A stretch of DNA of 64,000 nucleotides, taken from Fimbriimonas ginsengisoli Gsoil 348. Lineage in GTDB: Bacteria; Armatimonadota; Fimbriimonadia; Fimbriimonadales; Fimbriimonadaceae. Shown one piece after another: positions 16,659 to 24,360 of this stretch. The first letter of the stretch is position 1, and each line of letters opens with the position of its first letter. The position numbers and the translations under genes are program-made. The notes under the pieces were generated by a model. That model did not search any database. It was not told the origin of the DNA and saw only the letters and a list, made by a program, of their open reading frames with translations. The DNA is taken from assembly GCA_945881865.1 (NCBI GenBank), contig CAMCVK010000005.1, positions 1 through 64,000 on the forward strand, given 5' to 3'.

Positions 16659-16711
16659 GTGTCACGGGTCAAGGGCGGACAATCACCGCCCTTGACTCGT
16701 GGCACTTTTTT
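16659..16711 (+). terminator. Rho-independent terminator
   Basis: A 20-bp stem (16659-16678 with 16686-16705; core TCAAGGGCGG/CCGCCCTTGA perfect) with a 7-nt loop is followed by six T (16706-16711). It lies 26 bp after the stop codon of the secreted repeat protein gene. Confidence 0.9.
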
Positions 16712-16806
16712 CCTGAAAATGTCGTCGCGAATTGCTTCAACTCGATAAAACGAAAAGGAGACCACCTTTTGTTTGCGGGGTCAAACGAGGTTAGACTGCT
16801 CCCAAA

Positions 16807-17769
16807 ATGCGCACGATCCAACGATTTGACCAGGTGACTCCGGCATGGCTTTCTGGGGTGCTCGGCGAGGAAGTTGTGAGCGTCGAGTTGTCGACTTCCA
16901 CCAGCAATTGGGCGCAAAGTGCTTCCATCACGGCCCGAATGGCGGGCGGCCAAAGTCGAAAGTTATGGATAAAGCTGTGCATGGGCAGCACATTTGGCAG
17001 TTCGGAAGTTGACTACTATTTGCGAGATTACATTGATCTCCCGAACGCTCCCCTGGTCGCCTGCCACGACGCCTGCTATGAACCAGGGATTGGCTACCAC
17101 GTGTTACTCGATGACCTATCCGACGATTTTCAGGATCGGAAAACAGCGCCCCCAACGTTAGAACATGGCCTTGCCCTAGCCGAGGCAATTGCGCGGATGG
17201 GCGCTCACCTCTGGGAGAGCGGCACGCCGCCAACGTCATCCCAATGGGACGCCTACTTCGAACACATTTGCGCCGGCATTGAGCCAATTGAACTGGAAAC
17301 CGGGCTGTCTTTTCGCGCAAACTTCGATTCCCACGAGGCCCGCCTCCGCGAACGATGGAGCAATCCAACGGGATTGACGCTGCTCCACGGCGATATCAAC
17401 CCGACCAACGTGCTGGCACCCAAGGGAGCCGAATCACCGGTCTACATCCTGGATCGGCAACCGTTTGATTGGACGATCACGTACGGGCTAGCCGTCTTTG
17501 ACCTTGCGTATTCGATTGTTCCCTGGTGGCCCCATGAATTCCGAGGGAGTCATCAAAAGGTCATATTAAGGCAATGGTTTGACATTCTTGGTCAGCCGGG
17601 ATACACCTGGGAGCAGGCGCAGGCGGACTGGGACCTATCGGTGGAACACTGCCTTCACATCCCAATCGAGTGGTGTCGTGACTCGGAAGATCTTGAGAGG
17701 ATGCGTGGCCTTTGGGAATGGCAACTCGAAAACATAAAGGGTCAAGCCGTCCGCAGCGGACGACAATGA
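16807..17769 (+). CDS. APH/ecdysteroid-kinase-like phosphotransferase
   Basis: 320 residues with a complete kinase core: LLHGDINPTNVL (catalytic HGDxxPxN, about residues 197-208) and YILDRQPFDWT (metal-binding Asp). The N-lobe has the LWIKLCMG Lys and the hinge GYHVLLDDLS. This spacing is like bacterial ecdysteroid-kinase-like or DUF1679 proteins rather than classic aminoglycoside kinases. The substrate is unknown. It follows a strong terminator and is probably transcribed alone. Confidence 0.85.
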   Translation: MRTIQRFDQVTPAWLSGVLGEEVVSVELSTSTSNWAQSASITARMAGGQSRKLWIKLCMGSTFGSSEVDYYLRDYIDLPNAPLVACHDACYEPGIGYHVLLDDLSDDFQDRKTAPPTLEHGLALAEAIARMGAHLWESGTPPTSSQWDAYFEHICAGIEPIELETGLSFRANFDSHEARLRERWSNPTGLTLLHGDINPTNVLAPKGAESPVYILDRQPFDWTITYGLAVFDLAYSIVPWWPHEFRGSHQKVILRQWFDILGQPGYTWEQAQADWDLSVEHCLHIPIEWCRDSEDLERMRGLWEWQLENIKGQAVRSGRQ

Positions 17770-17799
17770 GACTCGGCAAATCCAGGCTTTAGAGACACG

Positions 17800-17856
17800 G
17801 TGTTCGCTAACGATGCTCCGCGAGTGAGTTGAAGCGAAATCCTGTCCGGAATCCCA
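17800..17856 (+). repeat. Degenerate dispersed repeat copy
   Basis: TGTTCGCTAACGATGCTCCG ... GAGTGAGTTGAAGCGAAATC ... GTCCGGAATCCCA follows the core repeat order with many substitutions. It is the rightmost copy I find in the window. Confidence 0.65.
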
Positions 17857-17880
17857 TTCGTTATCGATCGGGCCCTTGGC

Positions 17881-18231
17881 TCACACGCTTGGTTTGGTGG
17901 TTGAGCTTGGGCCGTCAACGATCACGAACACGAGCTCCCGAGGGCCCGTGAAATCTTCGAGCCTGATCACAATACCCAGTACGGGTTTGTCTCCAGGCAC
18001 CGTGTACGGTCGATCCAGTTGGACCCTGAAATTTACTATAGGTACATTCAACGCGATTGGAAAGGCGTCCGTAGAAAGCGAAATTTTGCCGCTATCAAGG
18101 ACCTTGTCATCTCCGAGCGCCCTGCCGTTCCCGAAAAATCGGACGCTACAGTCAGGCAGAAATTCATTCTTGTATTTGACGCTAACGGTGAGGACAGCGG
18201 TATTTACAGTCTTTGTCTCGATGTTGCTCAT
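17881..18231 (-). CDS. Small beta-rich protein of unknown function
   Basis: 116 residues from the ATG at 18231 (the frame is open to 18279). Alternating hydrophobic stretches (AVLTVSVKYKNEF, NVPIVNFRVQLDRPY, VLGIVIRLEDF) predict one beta domain. There is no signal peptide and I recognise no family. Single gene between a repeat and the thioredoxin-like gene. Confidence 0.6.
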   Translation of the reverse strand: MSNIETKTVNTAVLTVSVKYKNEFLPDCSVRFFGNGRALGDDKVLDSGKISLSTDAFPIALNVPIVNFRVQLDRPYTVPGDKPVLGIVIRLEDFTGPRELVFVIVDGPSSTTKPSV

Positions 18232-18437
18232 CCTGCCGATCATACTCCAGTCCACCCGACGGCGAGCGGCGGAACGCAAATCGCGGTCAATAGCCCCAAA
18301 AACCAGGAACCGTGGGCGGCGGACTTCATTCTTCCCTGCAACCCCGGCGACTCGTTCGAAGTATCACACCTGCTAGAGTTGAGTTTGCCCGTCGCATCCT
18401 TGGCCACGCGATGATCTTGATCCCCGAAGGTAGCCCA

Positions 18438-18911
18438 ATGAGCAAACAGCATTCCGAACCGAGCCCATCCCCACCACCACAAAAGAAGAAATTCAACTTC
18501 TGGAAATGGTTTTGGCTGGGCACCATTCCCGTTTCGCTCGGCTGGCTGTGGCACGACTTCTACGCCCCCGACAATCAGGTCACTTGGGCGAAAGACTTCG
18601 CCTCGGCGGAGCAACAAGCCACCAAATCCGATCGTCCAATGATCCTGTTCTTCACGGGTGCATGGTGCAGCCCGTGTCGAATCATGAAGCGCGAGGTGTG
18701 GGCGGATCGTGAGGTGGAATCCATCGTCAACGCGCGATTCGTTCCGGTGATGATTGACGTGGACGACCCGAAGGTGGCCGCGGTGCGAAATCGTTACCGA
18801 GTCGGCGCGACTCCCGTAACGATCGTTACGGATGCAAAGGGCAATGTCCTTCGGTACGCACTGGGCGGCATCGGCAAATCCGACTTCCTCAAATTGCTTG
18901 CTACGCCCTAG
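18438..18911 (+). CDS. Membrane-anchored thioredoxin-like protein
   Basis: 157 residues from the ATG at 18438, which has GAAGG 8 nt upstream. A Pro-rich tail with Lys residues precedes one membrane segment (WKWFWLGTIPVSLGWLWH, about residues 20-38). The rest is a thioredoxin fold with WCSPC (CxxC) and the cis-Pro in GATPV. Disulfide reductase or thiol exchange role at the outer face of the inner membrane. The CSPC dipeptide differs from thioredoxin CGPC and suggests a specialised DsbD-gamma- or TlpA-like role. Single gene. Confidence 0.85.
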   Translation: MSKQHSEPSPSPPPQKKKFNFWKWFWLGTIPVSLGWLWHDFYAPDNQVTWAKDFASAEQQATKSDRPMILFFTGAWCSPCRIMKREVWADREVESIVNARFVPVMIDVDDPKVAAVRNRYRVGATPVTIVTDAKGNVLRYALGGIGKSDFLKLLATP

Positions 18912-19009
18912 GGCGATCAAATCCTTTTTTGCTATAGATTGCGATTCGAATCTCCGCGCCGGCCCGGCTTGGTGGTGAACCGCCCCTTTGGTGGTTCGTC
19001 AATCCAAGT

Positions 19010-19855
19010 TCAGGCAGCAGTCACCAACGGCAACGGTTTGCGGGTCGGAACGAAGAGCAAGGTCACCGCGACCAGCAGTTGGAGTCCGGTTAACAGAACA
19101 AATGGTCGCCAGACCGTCGCCGTCGGGATGATCGCGAGAATCCCCGCCCAGGCGTTCAGCGACGTGTGCAACACGAGCGCCGGCACAACACTTCCCCGCG
19201 TTCGGTCAAAGATCCACCCGAAAATGACGGCACCCGCGAGAATGTTGAGAATAAAAACCGACATCGCCATCGCGGCCTGCGGAGTGCCGGCCGTAAAGAA
19301 GAGCGGCAGGTGCCAAACTCCCCAAATCACGCCGACGACCAGGCTCGCGGCGCGCCAATTCATGCGGGCCGTAAGCGCGGGCGTCAGGTAGCCGCGCCAG
19401 CCAAACTCCTCCCCCAGCGGGCCACCGAGAACCAGCACCAGCCCGAAATTTGTGATCGCCAGCGGGATCTTTTCGGCGGCAAGGAACCCTGGCATCACGC
19501 CGCCCAGCGCGACATCGAGCCAGATCGCGGCGACGATGAGGATCGGCGGCGTCAGGAACGCCAGCCCGTACCAGCGCCATCCGACGCGCCAATCCAGGCA
19601 GCGAACGAGCCACGCGCGAAGCCCCGCCGAACCCTGGGTAACGCCGACCACCGCGACGGCGGCAAGGCTCGGCCCGAAGGTCGCCAAAATCCGAAGCCCA
19701 TTGCCCAGCGCGAGGAGATCGCCTTTGAATTGGCCGGCGATGAAGCTGAGTCCCCACGTCCAGGCAAAGGTCAGCGCGATGAAGGCGAAGATGGCGACCT
19801 TCGACTGCGCCCGCGTCGGGAGGACGAGACCGCTGCGGGCCGGGCTGGATTGCAT
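19010..19855 (-). CDS. CPBP family intramembrane metalloprotease (CAAX protease-like)
   Basis: 281 residues, seven or eight hydrophobic helices. The three Abi/CPBP motifs are present: GEEFGWRGYL (Glu149, Glu150, Arg154), WGVWHLPLFF (His182) and LHTSLNAW (the HxxxN-type motif near residue 230). Such proteins cleave substrates within the membrane; in bacteria some process peptides or provide self-immunity. Single gene; the 19856-20028 stretch upstream holds only an AT-rich patch. Confidence 0.9.
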   Translation of the reverse strand: MQSSPARSGLVLPTRAQSKVAIFAFIALTFAWTWGLSFIAGQFKGDLLALGNGLRILATFGPSLAAVAVVGVTQGSAGLRAWLVRCLDWRVGWRWYGLAFLTPPILIVAAIWLDVALGGVMPGFLAAEKIPLAITNFGLVLVLGGPLGEEFGWRGYLTPALTARMNWRAASLVVGVIWGVWHLPLFFTAGTPQAAMAMSVFILNILAGAVIFGWIFDRTRGSVVPALVLHTSLNAWAGILAIIPTATVWRPFVLLTGLQLLVAVTLLFVPTRKPLPLVTAA

Positions 19856-20028
19856 GGTCTACATTGGCACTCAACGGCGGAGGAAATCGCGTCCGGCCTT
19901 TGGCGTACACCTTCCGGTGGCATGTGTTCCCCTGTTCAGAAAGTTCGGTTTTTAGGAAATAACTATTTTTTTACCTTAGAGGTGAAGTCATATTTCTGGC
20001 AGTCAGGCACAGGGTTCTTCCCAGGTGA

Positions 20029-20718
20029 CTAAACCTCAAGATTCCCACGTGCGGGATGACCCATCCTTGCGATTGCGACGCGCGAGCGGATCAGCATGCC
20101 CGAGGCCGTGTGCCTGAGCCCCAGCGGTGAGAACTGCAGCACCATCGCTTTTCGAACTCCGGCCGTGAGGTTTGGCCCACTTTTGTGGATCGTTTGGCTC
20201 CAAAACACGGCGATGCTCCCCGCCGAAAGCGGGACGAGAACCCCCTGGTCCGGGTCGTCGAATCGGTGGCATTCCAGCCCAAACGAACCGCGCCAGTGGT
20301 GCACCAAACCCCGCTTGTGGGAACCGGGCAACACGGAGACGCAGCCGTTCTCGGGCGTGGCGTCGTTAATTGCGATCCACACCGTTAGATATGGCGAAGG
20401 CTCAACCGGGCCATAACCTTCATCCTGATGCCAGGAGAACGCGTTCTCGCCGTTTGGATTTTTATAAACTTTTTGATTGAAGTAAAGGTCGGTATCCGGC
20501 CCCAGAAACGCGGTGGAAATCTCAACAAAGACGTCCTGTTGCGCGAAGGCACGGACGCGCTCATCCCGCTCGGCGACTTTTTGCGTAAAGACAACTTCCC
20601 GGCTTTCCAAATTCTCCCGGGCGAGCCGCGCTTCGAAGTCTTCTAGTGCCTGATTGAGATCCTCCATTTCGGCGGCAGAAAAAAGCGCGTCAACGGTGAA
20701 GAACCCAACGTCATCCAT
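20029..20718 (-). CDS. Phytanoyl-CoA dioxygenase family protein
   Basis: 229 residues from the ATG at 20718. An AGGAG lies only about 1 nt before it, which is closer than usual, so a different start cannot be excluded; the longer frame to 20901 overlaps the pseudopilin gene. Iron ligands of this Fe(II)/2-oxoglutarate family are visible: WHQDEGYG (His97, Asp99) and TIHKSGPN (His178), followed by an Arg in GVRKAM for 2-oxoglutarate. Substrate unknown. Its first 81 bp have a diverged duplicate at 21601-21681 beyond the neighbouring pseudopilin gene. Confidence 0.88.
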   Translation of the reverse strand: MDDVGFFTVDALFSAAEMEDLNQALEDFEARLARENLESREVVFTQKVAERDERVRAFAQQDVFVEISTAFLGPDTDLYFNQKVYKNPNGENAFSWHQDEGYGPVEPSPYLTVWIAINDATPENGCVSVLPGSHKRGLVHHWRGSFGLECHRFDDPDQGVLVPLSAGSIAVFWSQTIHKSGPNLTAGVRKAMVLQFSPLGLRHTASGMLIRSRVAIARMGHPARGNLEV

Positions 20719-20782
20719 CTCCTGTCTTCGACCAGCCAGCCTAGCCCGCTTAGTGACGGGACCGGACTGCCCGCTCCCACCT

Positions 20783-21550
20783 TCAGCGCTGCTCGGCATT
20801 GCCCGTGCCCATCCAGAATCCGTTGTCGGGATTGCCATTGCCGTCCCGGTCATCGATCCGGCGGCGAGGAATCGAAGTCGCGTGCCCGTCGCACCAGGCA
20901 ATGGTCACCCGGCCAACTGCCCATTCGGCGGGCGTGCTCCGACACCCGTCCGGGCCGCTTCCGCATTCTCCACCATCGCCGTAAAAGCCACTTGCCTTGC
21001 CACTCCCGCGAAGGCTGGGCAAGGGCGGGTCGATGGTGTATTCACCTGCGCTGAGTGTCCCGTTGTCGCGCCGAACGCCGCGGGTATCGGTGATCGCGAC
21101 CGTCTCGGCTGAGTATTGAATCGCGGTGTCGGAAGCGGAGAAAGGAAAGTTGCTGTCACCTGGAACAATTCGTGAATTTCCCAGATATTGATAGTTATAA
21201 CCGTAGCCGCCGTATCTTCGCGTCGGATCATGCGCCCAGGCTTTCGAGAACATTTCCTTCGGTGCCAGGGGGCCGTTGAAGATGTCAGCGCTCTTCATGT
21301 ACGGGTAAATCGCGTCCGGCCAACGCGTCCGGCGAATCTGACTGGAAGGCGACGACATCATCGGATAGCCCTCGTGGTCGCTCGTATACATTTGCAGACT
21401 GAGGCTCAGCTGCTTCAAGTTGCTTAAATTGGCCGTGCGCTTCGCCGCCGTCTTCGACTGTGCAAACACGGGGAAGAGGATGGCGGCCAGGACGGCGATA
21501 ATAGCGATCACGACTAGAAGCTCGATCAGCGTAAAGGCTCGAACCGGCAT
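20783..21550 (-). CDS. Type II pseudopilin-like protein with H-X9-DG-type C-terminus
   Basis: 255 residues from the ATG at 21550. It has a short basic leader (MPVRA), then the prepilin peptidase site and helix FTLIELLVVIAIIAVLAAIL with Glu5 of the mature protein, then FPVFAQSKTAAKRTANLSNL. This N-terminus together with the later AWCDGHAT motif is the pattern of the many pseudopilin-like surface proteins of Armatimonadota and Planctomycetes (DUF1559-related). Upstream in-frame codons to 21640 belong to a duplicated fragment of the dioxygenase gene and are not part of this gene. Confidence 0.9.
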   Translation of the reverse strand: MPVRAFTLIELLVVIAIIAVLAAILFPVFAQSKTAAKRTANLSNLKQLSLSLQMYTSDHEGYPMMSSPSSQIRRTRWPDAIYPYMKSADIFNGPLAPKEMFSKAWAHDPTRRYGGYGYNYQYLGNSRIVPGDSNFPFSASDTAIQYSAETVAITDTRGVRRDNGTLSAGEYTIDPPLPSLRGSGKASGFYGDGGECGSGPDGCRSTPAEWAVGRVTIAWCDGHATSIPRRRIDDRDGNGNPDNGFWMGTGNAEQR

Positions 21551-21600
21551 CCCCTTACTATACTGTACTTTACTGTCATGATTCGCTCTCGGGGTGAGCC

Positions 21601-21681
21601 GCGTTTCCAAGTCCTCTACCGCTTTATCGAGATCTGACATTTCGCCGGCAGAAAAATGCGCGTCAACGGTGAAGAACCCAA
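21601..21681 (-). pseudogene. Duplicated 5' fragment of a phytanoyl-CoA dioxygenase gene
   Basis: 81 bp aligning without gaps to the 5' end of the dioxygenase gene (20628-20708), with 13 differences by my count; the last 24 bp are identical. It encodes GFFTVDAHFSAGEMSDLDKA against GFFTVDALFSAAEMEDLNQA in the intact gene. Several differences are synonymous or conservative, suggesting a once-functional second copy. The rest of that copy is gone; the pseudopilin gene now sits in its place. Confidence 0.8.
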
Positions 21682-21783
21682 GCCTAGATGGACGGAAGCC
21701 GCGTCTTAGATTTCTCGGACACTAACTCACGGACGTCCTTCATAAGGCATGAGCCAAGAGACCGAATCCGCGATACTGAGGGT

Positions 21784-22479
21784 ATGCGTCGACTCCATAC
21801 CGAAGGTCATAAATCCCATCACATCGGCTGGCTGCGAGCCGCGGTCCTGGGTGCAAACGACGGCGTCGTGTCGGTTTCGAGCCTGGTGGTTGGCGTCGCC
21901 GCGAGCGGAGCTAGCAAAAGCAATTTGATGCTAACCGGCATCGCTGGGCTGGTGGCGGGCGCGCTTTCGATGGCGGCGGGGGAATACATCTCCGTTCAAT
22001 CGCAAGCCGACACCGAGAACGCGGACTTGGCCAAAGAGCGCGGCGAACTTGCCAATCAGGCGGACCACGAGCTCGATGAACTCACCGCGATTTACGTCTC
22101 TCGGGGCCTGGATGAACGCCTGGCGAAGGAAGTTGCCGTTCAGCTGACGGCCCACGATTCGCTTTCGGCCCACGCTCGCGAGGAACTCGGAATCACCGAG
22201 ACGCTGATGGCGAAACCCGTTCAGGCGTCCCTTTCGTCGGCCGCTGCCTTTGCGATCGGCGCCTTCGTGCCAATCCTCGCCTGCTTGGTCACCCCAATCG
22301 GATCGATCAGCCTCGTGACCATCGTCGCGACGGTCGTTACCTTGGCCGGTCTTGGCGCGGTGGCGGCGTATATCGGCGGCGCGTCCGTCTGGCGCGGAGC
22401 GGTTCGGGTGACCTCCTGGGGAGTTCTGGCAATGGCAATTACGGCCGCGGTTGGCAAAATGTTTGGCGCGGCTTTGTAG
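21784..22479 (+). CDS. VIT1/CCC1 family divalent-cation (Fe/Mn) transporter
   Basis: 231 residues from the ATG at 21784 (the frame is open to 21688, but the family pattern starts here). The N-terminus HIGWLRAAVLGANDGVVSVS is the first VIT helix with its conserved GANDG. It continues to GALSMAAGEYISVQSQAD, a cytosolic Glu/Asp-rich metal-binding stretch (NADLAKERGELANQADHELD), and three more hydrophobic helices. Likely an iron or manganese exporter. Single gene. Confidence 0.92.
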   Translation: MRRLHTEGHKSHHIGWLRAAVLGANDGVVSVSSLVVGVAASGASKSNLMLTGIAGLVAGALSMAAGEYISVQSQADTENADLAKERGELANQADHELDELTAIYVSRGLDERLAKEVAVQLTAHDSLSAHAREELGITETLMAKPVQASLSSAAAFAIGAFVPILACLVTPIGSISLVTIVATVVTLAGLGAVAAYIGGASVWRGAVRVTSWGVLAMAITAAVGKMFGAAL

Positions 22480-22691
22480 ACGTTCGGGGTTGCTTATGGG
22501 CCGGGAGATGATTTTGCGCCGCGACGGTAGCCGACGATCGAACATGGAGATGCTTGTCCTGATGCCGACCACAACAACGTTCTCATTCAGAGTACTGCTT
22601 TCCAACACCTCACCGACAGGCACCGACCGCTCACTTTTGATTTCGTGCGAATTCTAACAGAACCTGTATGGTTTTGTGCAATACTAGATGC

Positions 22692-23498
22692 ATGCCGAAA
22701 AAGCCCGGACGCGGCGGCCCCAGGATCAACTCAGGCCGCCCCAAAAACTTCGACGAGAAGACTATTCCTGTCAGACTGCCCGAATCGATTGCAGCCGACA
22801 TTGTGGACTTGACCAAAAATAGCCGACCTGCTCTTGAGCAACTCTTGGTGACTGGGGAAGTCATTTCTCGTGATGAGTTTTATTCCCTGCCAGAGTTTTC
22901 GTGGAGTGTTACGGAAATGCTCCCTAACCCGCTAGGAGGGATTACGGTTCGGGGAAACATGATCTACAGCGAGGAGGGTGTGCCGCAACTAAAGAATCAC
23001 TTCTGGTCGATGGTTCAGAGTGGCGCCCTGAAACCCGGAAAGATTCGGACAACCAGTCCGTTTTCGATTGAGATCTTCTTTGGGCATCCGGAATGGAGTG
23101 GCGAATCGATGGGATATAGGATCAACGTCTCGCCGGACGAATTCAATTTCACCACACTTCGTCTGCATCTCCAAGCGCAGTTGGTTGAAGGATCCTGCGA
23201 CGACTTCGTCGGTCCGCTGGTCGTGCACCAGAGCGATAGCACCTCGATTGACATAACACAAGAAATCAATGCAATAACTTTAAATTTGCTGAGAGACCCG
23301 CAAGGCGCTTCAAGATACTTCGCCTTCCAGGCACCAGGATCAAAGACGTTCACTTTCGACACCATCCAGGCAGCCGAGCGGGCACGGCACCTCGCCCAGA
23401 CAATTATCGACAGATCTAGCTGCTTTATGGCAGAGGTTGAGGCGGAATTTGGTTTGGGAAAGTATAGGACTGCTTTTGCTGGTCCGGAATCGGAATAA
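22692..23498 (+). CDS. Unknown protein with basic GRGGPRxxSGRPK N-terminus
   Basis: 268 residues from the ATG at 22692. The first 20 residues (PKKPGRGGPRINSGRPKN) resemble the basic, AT-hook-like tails of phage-type and regulatory DNA-binding proteins. Residues 25-60 (IPVRLPESIAADIVDLTKNS) could form a small helical DNA-binding unit. The remainder (about 200 residues) is alpha/beta without a motif I recognise. No operon partner. The 22480-22691 gap shows no other feature. Confidence 0.6.
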   Translation: MPKKPGRGGPRINSGRPKNFDEKTIPVRLPESIAADIVDLTKNSRPALEQLLVTGEVISRDEFYSLPEFSWSVTEMLPNPLGGITVRGNMIYSEEGVPQLKNHFWSMVQSGALKPGKIRTTSPFSIEIFFGHPEWSGESMGYRINVSPDEFNFTTLRLHLQAQLVEGSCDDFVGPLVVHQSDSTSIDITQEINAITLNLLRDPQGASRYFAFQAPGSKTFTFDTIQAAERARHLAQTIIDRSSCFMAEVEAEFGLGKYRTAFAGPESE

Positions 23499-23573
23499 GG
23501 GCGCGAAGGACCATGCCATCCTGCACCGGTTTGCAGCGGATTGTAGTCCGCGCACCCAGGACTCACAGAGTCC

Positions 23574-24161
23574 TCACAGACGGGACACGGACTTCTCTGG
23601 CAATTGGCGCGCCAAAAGCTGCATTCCGCCGGGCGTAACCGAAACTGGGAGCACCAGTTGGTCTAGAAACACCATCGTCCCGAGCGGCACCAGGTCGGCA
23701 TCCGAAATCTTCGTGTTGTACAGGAAGAGCGTTCGCACCGGAGAGATCGCTGCTAGGCCCTTTGCCGAAATCTGATTGCCTCCGATATCCAGCTTTGTTA
23801 GCACTTTGCAACGCCCGATCCGCTTGAGTTCGGCGTCCGCAAGTCCATTCCCGGTCACCACCAGCAGCTCCAGCCGAGGCAGTTGCGCAAGCACCGAAAG
23901 ACTCCAACCTTCCGTCCTCCCTCCCAAAATCCGCAACGCCCCCAGCCTTTTCAGCGATTGAATCTTGGTGCAGTCGAACGCTTTGCCCTTGTTTTCGATG
24001 TCCACGCTGAGCATCCAGGGCGCGTCCGATTCGCTTGAATCCGGTGAAACCCAGGCCACTGTCCCGCCCACCGGCTGGATGCGCTCCTTCACCCGCAACT
24101 CCTCCCGGCTAAGCTCCGCCGGAGCCTGCAACAGCATCAAGAACGAAAGCGACGCCTGCAT
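23574..24161 (-). CDS. Leucine-rich-repeat protein, probably secreted
   Basis: 195 residues from the ATG at 24161, chosen because it starts a short hydrophobic leader (MQASLSFLMLLQAPAEL). From about residue 75 there are five irregular leucine-rich repeats, for example LGALRILGGR, LPRLELLVVTGNGLADAEL, VLTKLDIGGNQISAKGL, VRTLFLYNTKISDADL. LRR domains mediate protein binding. It lies next to a large pentapeptide-repeat protein and near a second, broken LRR gene (26862-27455) on the same strand. Confidence 0.7.
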   Translation of the reverse strand: MQASLSFLMLLQAPAELSREELRVKERIQPVGGTVAWVSPDSSESDAPWMLSVDIENKGKAFDCTKIQSLKRLGALRILGGRTEGWSLSVLAQLPRLELLVVTGNGLADAELKRIGRCKVLTKLDIGGNQISAKGLAAISPVRTLFLYNTKISDADLVPLGTMVFLDQLVLPVSVTPGGMQLLARQLPEKSVSRL

Positions 24162-24360
24162 CGGTGTGATCTCTTTTCTGGGAAACCCTGAGCGGCTCAG
24201 GAGAATAAAACTCGCTGCCGGGTCGACCGAACTCTTTGGACGATGCGGTTTCGCGGACGGCTTCCAGTCGCAACGGCTATCGGTTCTCATTGAGTTAATG
24301 AACGAGGGGGATCTGCCCGGAAAACGCACTGCCCGGAGCACCGCACCACGGTACTGACAG

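Noticed and set aside
18935-18975. tRNA-like T-arm sequence (GATTCGAATC)
   Set aside because: No complementary T stem, acceptor or anticodon arm can be built on either strand; it is not a tRNA or a clear tRNA remnant.
19166-20032. Long plus-strand open frame opposite the CPBP protease gene
   Set aside because: Arg/Pro/Asp-rich antisense frame; the minus strand has all CPBP motifs.
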